Assembly: GCF_964340395.1 (NCBI RefSeq)
Contig: NC_135553.1
Location: 25,390,449 to 25,454,448 of the forward strand
Source of the DNA: Glandiceps talaboti
Taxonomy: Eukaryota; Hemichordata; Enteropneusta; Spengelidae
Reading direction: 5' to 3'
DNA length: 64,000 bases
The notes beneath the pieces are model-generated. The model was not told the DNA's origin, did not search any database, and was given only the letters and a program-made list of their open reading frames with translations. The number at the start of each line of letters is the position of its first letter. The first letter of the stretch is position 1. The translations under genes were made by a program, and so were the position numbers. Positions 58,989 to 64,000 of this stretch are shown here, in pieces.

Positions 58989-60613
58989 CAACTTAAAGTC
59001 AAAAACTGCAGGACCGATTGCTTTGATATTTGGTGGTCATGTTACTTTGGGTGTCTATTTGGGAAATTGTTCAAATGAAAATGATTGCATTAGAGATGTG
59101 CGTTTAGGGTAAAAAAATGTGATTTTTGGTCAAAAAACTTAAACTCAAAAACTACTGTGAAGATTGGCCTGAAATTTGGTGGGAACGTTCTTCGGGGGAA
59201 AGTTAATTAAGATTTGTTCATGACATGACGATTCCATCAGTAATATGCAAATTAGGGCTAAAAATGTGTCCTTATGGTAAAAAATCTTTAATTCCAAAAC
59301 TACTGAGCAGATTGGGCTGCAATTTAATGGGAATGCATCATTCTAGGGATGTATAGAAAAAGAAATATTAAGGATACAGTGATTCCAAAAGCAACAGATG
59401 TCCAAGTACTGACCAAGTACTTTTTGAGATATAAGTTTTTGACCAAATAAGACATTTCCTAACCCCCACATTAATTACAGAGCCTTCAAGACCCAAGAAA
59501 TGTTCAGAGTTGCCCCAATCCAGTCAAAATCAGCAAAAGTAGCAACGCATGCAGTATTTTGAAATGGGTAGTACACCTACATGGTCTAAGTGAACCATGT
59601 AAATGTTAAATGGAAGGCAATTCATTGAAGGGGATGGGTAACTGCAGTGTTGGTACACCACTCGATGGGTAACTGCAGTGCTGGTACACCACTCATAATA
59701 ACAATATTTACAATTTGTTGCCGACTTCTTTCATACATTGATGGTGCTGAATAAAGATTAGCAAGCTTACCAAAGTATAATAGTAAAGTTGAGTCAAAAA
59801 TACAAATATGTTTATGCCAGCTTATAACCTGTACATGGAATGGTTTCTTCCGGACACTTACATAGTTTTATGACTTTACCCGTGGTGCTACTTCACTGTT
59901 CTAATAATCAAGAAAGGCATAAGTATGGCTCAGTGGTGACATCAGTTACAAAATAGACATATGTCTCGGTAATTGTCAATCAAATTCTCAATATTACATA
60001 CTAATGAGCTGGTAACATCGGTAAGTTGCCGTCTGGGAAATTCCTGCGATGCATATAAGTCCTCCTTACAAACAAATTGTTGTTGCGATTTGTAAAAATG
60101 AAGTGCTATTTTATTTTGAAAAATTTGTCATATACACAGTTTATTCCTATATTACAGATTTTTTTTTTTAAATAGATTGTTTCTGTGTCATAAAAATTTA
60201 GAGATTTGTAGAGAAGTCTTTAAAAGGTTGTCACATAAATGAATGACATTGTGTGTTTTGAATATTTATTTGTGATCAAGTAATTTGTATGTGTTATCCC
60301 AGATAATTTGTTTAAATTGTGTTAAATAATTTGCCTGAAACATGTAAATTTGATAAGAAACATGTTTGATTTCTTCCCAAAATTTCCACTCAATACAAAA
60401 AAAAAACTCCTTGATAGGTTTTGCCTTTTAGGAATAATCAGACATACATTTTGTTTCAGTTACAAAGACCAACCACCAGCACTACACATCGTAGCAGCAT
60501 TGACCAGTCAGAGTCAAGGGGTACCTCTACTGTGGGCTATATTGGATAATGCTGATATTACCTTCTTTGTATTCCATGATGTCAATTTACCAAACGATAT
60601 CACCCTGGGATAA
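38163..60613 (+). CDS. TSEN54: TSEN54, tRNA-splicing endonuclease subunit Sen54, ten spliced exons
   Basis: Sen54 is a structural, non-catalytic subunit of the nuclear TSEN complex (with TSEN2, TSEN34, TSEN15) that cuts introns from pre-tRNAs; it pairs with the Sen2 subunit and helps position the tRNA body. Ten exons join in phase to 2,166 nt, 721 residues. The N-terminal Sen54 domain (about 70-220) shows LPVRGEKDFAPDNS, QATWHPDRG, GKFWLTMGHHRNGKKWLYPE, EALFLIDMGALELYY and YSHLLRLGYIVKRHQG, all aligning with vertebrate TSEN54. A Ser/Lys/Asp-rich middle (about 225-600) includes KWNYSQMMLPNLAENLP, the counterpart of the conserved RRWNFEQI segment, and WSEYKKLQK. The C-terminal endonuclease-fold domain (about 615-721) ends VPLLWAILDNADITFFVFHD, VNLPNDITLG. 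It is about 200 residues longer than human TSEN54, mostly in the middle. Expected to lack the catalytic His/Tyr/Lys triad, as in other Sen54 proteins. Confidence 0.96.
38536..38612. repeat. GT microsatellite
   Basis: About 35 GT units with one CATGT interruption at 38580, TSEN54 intron 1. Confidence 0.95.
38833..38931. mobile_element. 99-bp TIR element candidate
   Basis: TAGTCCTGCTTGC (38833-38845) is repeated inverted as GCAAGCAGGACTA (38919-38931). The outermost TA on each side could be the target duplication of a mariner-type MITE. Just left of it AGTCTGTGAGGTACGCCGTG (38793-38812) is a solo fragment of the TAGTCTGTAAG family. Confidence 0.6.
39365..40790. repeat. Repeat-rich stretch with direct repeats at its ends
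   Basis: GGCCGAGTC and TGCTGACAGGCACCGGTCAC occur at about 39377-39405 and again, same orientation, at about 40748-40785. Between them, 40200-40345 and 40455-40580 are diverged copies of one another (TTTCATAGCATCT ... GGTCTCCCCCTAGAAGC). No protein homology; could be a degenerate retroelement. Confidence 0.5.
41804..43439. mobile_element. Possible 1.6 kb non-autonomous DNA transposon
   Basis: ATACTGTATACCGGGTAATT (left) and an imperfect inverted match ending GGTTCACAGTAT (right) bracket the stretch, both next to GCGCGAAAATTAAACTGCGC-type blocks. The largest open frame inside (42593-42922, + strand) is not recognisable. Two solo copies of one MITE family would look the same. Confidence 0.4.
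44395..44838. repeat. Two adjoining dispersed repeats
   Basis: 44395-44520 pairs with 30905-31050. 44651-44838 (TCATTAATATTCATGGGATT, then TTTCGTTTGATTTGAGCCAG and a CA run) pairs with 55751-55957. Confidence 0.75.
45018..45176 (+). CDS. TSEN54: TSEN54 exon 2
   Basis: 159 nt, acceptor CTACAG, donor CGGCT/GTAAGT. KDLLCLRKKNTTLPVRGEKD, F-A-P-D-N-S, then a helical stretch EVYTSQKELLLEERGARL. Confidence 0.95.
45637..45803. mobile_element. Short TIR element (CAGTGTTTTTGCTAA family), copy 2
   Basis: 167 bp bounded by CAGTGTTTTTGCTAAGG and a diverged CTTAAATAAAACACTG. CTGCA directly outside both ends (45632-45636, 45804-45808) looks like a 5-bp target duplication. Confidence 0.75.
46858..46921 (+). 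CDS. TSEN54: TSEN54 exon 3
   Basis: 64 nt, acceptor GATGCAG, donor AGA/GTAAGT; GSVAQATWHPDRGQAEITVE, the strand preceding GKFW. Confidence 0.93.
46930..48220. other. TSEN54 intron 3, first part, nothing recognised
   Basis: AT-rich unique sequence without conserved peptides, RNA-like folds or clear repeats that I can see. Confidence 0.5.
48226..48345. repeat. 41-bp tandem repeat, three copies
   Basis: ACAAAGTATTTAATCTTACA plus TCCAGTGACAGGCAAGCAGTT, nearly identical copies, TSEN54 intron 3. Confidence 0.92.
48778..49363. mobile_element. 586-bp TIR element with GTCC minisatellite
   Basis: Starts TAGTCCCCGCGGACGAAGTC and ends GCGGGGACTA, a 10-bp inverted match; a CCGT(C) run follows the left end (48840-48870). 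The paragraph TACGATCCAATATGGC occurs twice inside (48966 and 49117). No long frame. A related body without these ends starts at about 56275. Confidence 0.65.
49876..50100 (+). other. Unrecognised open frame, 74 codons
   Basis: Reads GKQDSPTVVCSLHKFVSASK, PDMNATAIDIDQKIEDTIMK, LLVLDIYEVNLPV with balanced protein-like composition in an AT-rich intron. It cannot be a TSEN54 exon in the phase required. Possibly a fragment of a processed gene copy; I do not recognise the family. Confidence 0.3.
50150..50233 (+). CDS. TSEN54: TSEN54 exon 4
   Basis: 84 nt, phase 0 to 0, acceptor TTTCAG, donor ATG/GTAAGA; GKFWLTMGHHRNGKKWLYPE then EALFLIDM, the most conserved block. Confidence 0.97.
50931..51026 (+). 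CDS. TSEN54: TSEN54 exon 5
   Basis: 96 nt, phase 0 to 0, acceptor TTTACAG, donor CAG/GTGTGT; GALELYYSSVALSVQEAYSM, then PLDYYQ. Confidence 0.97.
51390..51439 (+). CDS. TSEN54: TSEN54 exon 6
   Basis: 50 nt, acceptor CCCACAG, donor AGGG/GTAAGT; VYSHLLRLGYIVKRHQ, end of the N-terminal domain. Confidence 0.96.
52232..53445 (+). CDS. TSEN54: TSEN54 exon 7 (long variable middle)
   Basis: 1,214 nt, acceptor TTGTTAG, donor ACAG/GTAAGG. Starts SQFTKHERAIRIERYHPKRR. Ser/Asp/Glu-rich, then Lys-rich with likely nuclear-localisation clusters (KSRKRLKLL, KVRKRSKS), then KWNYSQMMLPNLAENLP and WSEYKKLQKECKEL. The donor border is tandemly copied eight times downstream. Confidence 0.95.
53411..53762 (+). repeat. 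44-bp minisatellite carrying the TSEN54 exon 7 donor, eight copies
   Basis: GCCTTTAGTACATCCC...GCACAG/GTAA(A/G)GTCA starts at 53411 and every 44 bp to 53719. Copy 1 is the real end of exon 7; each of the other seven contains a complete 5' splice site. Confidence 0.95.
54503..55430 (+). repeat. 54-bp minisatellite, about 17 copies
   Basis: AGCACAGACGATACCTGCTA plus AGTATATGGCAGCCTTGGTA and ACATTGACGATGCT. Because 54 is a multiple of three it gives a 177-codon frame (54652-55185) of 18-residue repeats; variant copies ending GTCTAA close the frame. TSEN54 intron 7. Confidence 0.96.
55549..55606 (+). CDS. TSEN54: TSEN54 exon 8
   Basis: 58 nt, acceptor TTTACAG, donor CGAAG/GTAATT; AVLEKLNIIQNVNLCAN. 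Confidence 0.92.
55751..55957. repeat. Dispersed repeat, pair of 44651-44838
   Basis: Shared text includes AAATTTCGTTTGAATTGAGC, CAGCCGTTTTGGAGAAAA, a CA run and a final GAAAAAAATGG. Confidence 0.8.
56052..56165 (+). CDS. TSEN54: TSEN54 exon 9
   Basis: 114 nt, acceptor TTCACAG, donor ATGAA/GTAAGT; LPIHIAFDVYLPDYGYKKTA then PGKPNLSVCVM, first strands of the endonuclease-like fold. Confidence 0.95.
56275..57000. repeat. Degenerate dispersed repeat
   Basis: GTTTGTCCATCTGTTCGTTTG, CCAAACTTGGCACAAAGGTG and ATGTCAAAATGGCTGCCATA parallel the element at 48778. Three paragraphs beginning with a 'caagtgtctacacccacatt' phrase suggest internal duplication. No frame. Confidence 0.55.
57012..58215 (+). 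mobile_element. TIR element with 9-bp target duplication carrying a helicase fragment
   Basis: TTTATCGTC lies immediately outside both ends (57003-57011, 58216-58224). The left end is TAGTCTGTAAGGTACGCCGT and the right end, inverted, TAGACTGTAAGATACGTCGT; similarity continues about 40 bp to a GGCC. The interior is richer in CpG than the intron around it and holds a RecQ-like fragment but no transposase. Confidence 0.85.
57278..57664 (+). pseudogene. Truncated RecQ-like DNA helicase fragment
   Basis: 128 codons; the Met at 57350 has the better start context. RecQ-family superfamily II helicases unwind DNA with ATP. Visible are the Gln motif region (LKEKQRECLEVFCTGRDVF), Walker A LPTGYGKS and motif Ia VISPLVS; the frame then leaves the family and stops. 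Motifs II-VI and the RecQ C-terminal parts are absent, so no helicase activity is possible. It lies wholly inside the TIR element and looks like a captured gene 5' end. Confidence 0.85.
58850..59110 (+). repeat. Dispersed repeat with internal GT tract
   Basis: GT run 58912-58984. Left flank AGTAGTGCTATAGTCATCGC and right flank GATATTTGGTGGTCATGTTA match the repeat at 33812 in inverse orientation. Confidence 0.8.
59110..60340. other. TSEN54 intron 9, last part
   Basis: Two to three diverged copies of an 'aaactactg..agattggcctg' paragraph continue from the repeat on the left (59140-59340); GGGTAACTGCAGTGTTGGTA with CACCACTC is duplicated at 59635-59690. Otherwise nothing recognised. Confidence 0.5.
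60460..60613 (+). CDS. TSEN54: TSEN54 exon 10 with stop
   Basis: 154 nt, acceptor TTTCAG, stop TAA at 60611-60613. YKDQPPALHIVAALTSQSQG, VPLLWAILDNADITFFVFHD. The stop falls where the next tandem copy of the exon end begins. Confidence 0.96.
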
Positions 60614-60810
60614 TGCTGGTATTACCTTCTTTGTATTCCATGATGTCAATTTACCAAACAGTATCAACCTAGGGTAATAATGCTGATATTACCTTCTTTG
60701 TATTCCATGATGTCAATTTACCAAACAATATCAACCTGGGGTAATAATGATGATATCACCCTCTTAGTGTTTACTATAAAGTCAGCTTTATACAGATGAT
60801 ATCAACCTAG
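60545..60810 (+). repeat. 64-67 bp tandem copies of the TSEN54 C-terminal coding end
   Basis: GATAATGCTGATATTACCTT...TTTACCAAAC begins at 60545 (coding), 60609, about 60676 and about 60743, the last two diverging. Copies 2-4 lie in the 3' UTR. Confidence 0.93.
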
Positions 60811-61259
60811 GGTAACAATACTGATATCAACTTCTTGTCATCTCCCTCTTTTTGTTCTATTATGACAACAAACCACAAACAATATTATTATCATATAGTA
60901 CTTTTGCGTTTTTCATGACGCCAGATTTTTACAAGTACACTTATAATTGAAATTGTTATGTCATCAGTGTGATATGTCCCTATCACTCTATATAGTTTGA
61001 GTATTGTGTAACTGGTTTTTTCAATCTTCATTATTTTTATCTTAGTCTTATTCTTAGTTGTAAATGAATGTCACATCATTGAAATAATGTGCTTGATAAT
61101 CGTGAGACAAACTGTTTATCACATACCCATATGATATGATGGATATATCATCATGACTGTATAGTTTAAGTATCAGTTCAATGTGAAGTTATATAGGACA
61201 TAATCATTTATCACATACACCTGTGATATGGGGATGCAAGCTATTTATTGCATATATTG

Positions 61260-61890
61260 CCAGAATACATGTATAAGTACTACTATAGTAGTACATGTAT
61301 TATGGGTATGTTACCCATGTAACATTGACCGATAGGCATTTAATTTATTCATCACATTCTCATGTGATGTCAGGATTATAATTAATTATAATTTACCCAT
61401 GTGATATGGGGGATGTATTTCATTTATCACAATCTCATGTAATGTCAGGATTATATTCAATTAAGATATGCCCAATGGGTATCGGGGGGGGGGGGGGGGG
61501 GGGGGGGTGTATTTTATTTATCACATCCTCATGTAATGTTGGGATTATATTCAATTATGATATACCCAATGGGGGGGGGATGTATTTCATTTATCACAAT
61601 CTCATGTAATGTCAGGATTATATTCAATTAAGATATACCCAATGGGTATCGGGGGGGGGGGGGGGGGGGGGGGGGGGGTGTAATTTTATTTATCACATCC
61701 TCATGTAATGTCAGGATTATATTCAATTATGATATACCCATATGGTATGGGGGGGGGGGATATTTCATTTATCACGTTCTCATGTAATGTCAGGATTATA
61801 TTCAATTATGATATACCCAATGGGTATCGGGGGGGGGGGGGGGGGGGGGGGGTGTATTTATCACAATCTCATGTAATGTCAGGATATTTT
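61260..61890 (+). repeat. Tandem repeat of about 150 bp with long poly-G tracts
   Basis: CATGTAATGTCAGGATTATA and TGATATACCCAATGGGTATC alternate with G runs at about 61484-61507, 61571-61578, 61651-61678, 61750-61758 and 61829-61852. No coding content. Confidence 0.93.
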
Positions 61891-61919
61891 AATCAGTTAT
61901 CACATGCACATTTGATATG

Positions 61920-62860
61920 TGGATTAGTCAGTGGTAGTATTTAAAGATAAACTTGATTGAAGACAGTCATGATGATTAAAGGGGAATTAAAGTGTGGTTG
62001 GAACTATCATAAATTCATTAAAGATAGTTTAAAGTGTAGGAAAACTAACTTTTTTTCAGCATTATGCCAAGCGCCATTCCTTAAAAAAGAGAGATAAAAT
62101 CAGGCTTTTTAGCAGTTGGCATTTCTCTAATCTCCTGGGGCTTTGCATGATGTGAACTGAAACCTGGGAAATATGTAACTGAGACCCCATGAGCATACTT
62201 TATTTCACAACTGACTGTACATGCACACCTACATTATCACCATTGTTCTGTGTTTGAAAAACTTACAAATCACTTTCTCGATCTAACTTGTGTTACACTT
62301 GCCATTGATGAGTCACATGGCAATACATACATGTAGAAGATTGCTGAAATAGCAATGCAAGTTGGAAGCTTTGTGTCTGTAGTGGGTGTGTGTTGGCCAA
62401 CAGTGAAATACAACAATCTCAAAATATTTATTTGCACTATTGATTGCACACAAAAAATTCCAAAGTGGCATAGTAATACTGTAAAAGTAACTGCAAGTGA
62501 AGAAGGATTCCCACCACAACTATTGAATGGATGACTCATTTGCATAATTAATTATTTTCAGCAGTTAGGCTATATCTTAAGAACGCATGCTTCAAATTCA
62601 ATATAATGTGACACATACTTCAAATGTAACAAAGGGCACATGTCCTGAAAAGTTTGTTGATGTAGCTTTTAGTTTTAACAAGTCATTTGCATAATTAATG
62701 ATTTTCTGTAATTAGGCTTATCTTAAGAATGCAAGCTTCAAGTTATAATCTGGTTCATACATTCATAATACCAGGGTACATGTCTCATAAAGCTTACTAA
62801 TATAACTTTTACTTTAATGAGTCATTTGCATATTTAATAATTTTCAGTCAGTAGGCTATA
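61920..62860. other. Downstream flank, mostly unrecognised
   Basis: A degenerate repeat of about 120 bp with GAGTCATTTGCATAATTAAT appears at about 62530, 62680 and 62818. Open frames are short and without motifs. Confidence 0.5.
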
Positions 62861-62866
62861 CCTTAA

Positions 62867-63102
62867 AGTGGCCATATGGATGAGAATTTGGTATTGATTT
62901 TGGATTTTTATTTGATAAAACAGCTTCACTATGTTTTTCTACTTGAAAAGATAATGTGAAATAACATATACTAAGTCCATGTTCATAACTCAATACATTG
63001 CAAAAAGATGCAAAAAGTGTAAAAGGTTTGTTATTGTACGTACAATAACAAACATTTTATACATTATTTCATGTTTTGCAGTTTATTGAGTTATGAACAT
63101 AA
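62867..63102. mobile_element. Palindromic TTAA-type end, copy 3
   Basis: TTAA (62863-62866) precedes AGTGGCCATATGGATGAG; the sequence turns at GTACGTAC (63036-63043) and the returning arm stops at about 63102, where it abuts the 3' side of the piggyBac-type transposase gene. Confidence 0.8.
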
Positions 63103-63155
63103 CAAAAGCCTACTACATCACCATCACAAGATGACATTAGCCATTTTACTGAACA

Positions 63156-64000
63156 TCACAGATTTTTGTGGTATTCAGCAAAACAGTTTCTGTCACTGGT
63201 GAGACACAGGTAAGTGCCACAATTGCTACATCGGACCCTGACTTTGACTTCTTTGTGTAAGGTGGTATAGCATAGCTTGCAATTTCTGCGCACACCCTGA
63301 ACAATCTCTGAAAGATGCATGTCATCAGCTTTGCTACAATCACAAGCACTGTTTGCATTCTTAACAACAACAATGCTAGGATTCAAGGAATCCTTCTCAA
63401 CTCCTACTAATTGCCTTACAAGTTCTTCTCTGAATTCTAGCTGACCATAATGACTTGGCCGATGCAATGCATGGAGCCCAGGGTTTTTCTCTCTATACTG
63501 TTGAAAAAGAATATAAGAGTTCACAACAGCTATATCAATCATATGGAAAAATAATTTTTTCCACCATTTCAAAACTTTCTGTGACACAGTATAGGAGGCA
63601 TTAAAGCTGATCAGAGAGGTCAACTCCACCCATATTACAATTATAGTCACGTACAGCGATTGGTTGATTTATTTCCAACTTTTCATACTTGCCATTTTTC
63701 TTTGAATGTCTACTTACAGTAACATGCTCGGTTGCAGTATGTATGGTGGACATAATACACAATGCTTTATTGTCTTTCCATTGTAGTGTTAGTGTATTAT
63801 CACTGTCCCTATACCATCGCATAGACCCACGATCCTTACCAGTTGTTCGTTCCCACAGAACATCTTTCATACATGTAGGAAATCCACGCCTATTTTTGGT
63901 GATTGTACCACATGCTAGTAGCCCCCTATCCCTAAGATCCTTCAGTAACTTAGGTGAAGTAAAAAAAATTGTCAAAATAAATATGGTACCCCAAATTATA
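63156..64000 (-). pseudogene. piggyBac-type transposase, 3' part, frameshifted
   Basis: piggyBac transposases are DDD nucleases that cut and paste at TTAA. Read from the right edge: YHIYFDNFF (with the second catalytic Asp), TSPKLLKDLRDRGLLACGTI, a middle with HTATEHVTVSR, then NCNMGGVDLSDQ (third catalytic Asp), then VLKWWKKLFFHMIDIAVVNS and a Cys-rich C-terminal domain with CKLC, CSNCGTYLC and CFAEYH. The N-terminal part and first catalytic Asp lie beyond the window. The frame shifts by one base in a T8 run (63961-63968 on the + strand as A8) and again right after SDQL (about 63602), so this copy is inactive unless these are sequencing errors. Stop at 63158-63156. Confidence 0.9.

Overview
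This is a eukaryotic, AT-rich, intron-dense window from an invertebrate animal, probably marine. It carries two conserved protein genes cut into many small exons with GT-AG splice sites, surrounded by microsatellites, minisatellites and small inverted-repeat elements. I cannot fix the species. Minisatellites that overlap exon-intron borders are a habit I recall being described in amphioxus ('mirage' minisatellites at an Adh locus), but the same repeat types could occur in other invertebrate deuterostomes or lophotrochozoans.

Layout. From 2301 to about 37042 on the minus strand lies a KATNIP (KIAA0556, katanin-interacting protein) orthologue. I could splice 36 exons plus one probable upstream exon; the 36 join in phase into 1,475 codons plus stop. 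The start codon is not resolved. Two neighbouring introns (7022-5553) have minor-spliceosome (U12-type) signals. From 38163 to 60613 on the plus strand lies TSEN54, the non-catalytic Sen54 subunit of the tRNA-splicing endonuclease: ten exons joining in phase into 721 codons plus stop, with a long charged and serine-rich middle. The two genes are head to head, about 1.1 kb apart, so 37043-38162 is a candidate bidirectional promoter. KATNIP acts at ciliary microtubules and TSEN54 in tRNA intron removal; I see no functional link beyond the shared upstream region.

Inside the introns are a 5'-truncated non-LTR retrotransposon nested in a TTAA-flanked element (15063-16650), two tRNA-like SINE heads (about 3868-3945 and 19690-19940), and several short inverted-repeat families. 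One TIR family is represented by a 1.2 kb insertion with a 9-bp target duplication carrying a truncated RecQ-like helicase (57012-58215), and by a 1.4 kb insertion whose end sequence has been amplified into about 24 tandem copies (11338-12770).

Downstream of TSEN54 are a tandem copy of the gene's own last coding segment (60545-60810), a repeat array interrupted by long poly-G tracts (61260-61890), a palindromic TTAA element (62867-63102) and the 3' part of a piggyBac-type transposase on the minus strand that runs off the right edge with two apparent one-base frameshifts. Short tandem duplications of exon borders recur at six places in the two host genes.
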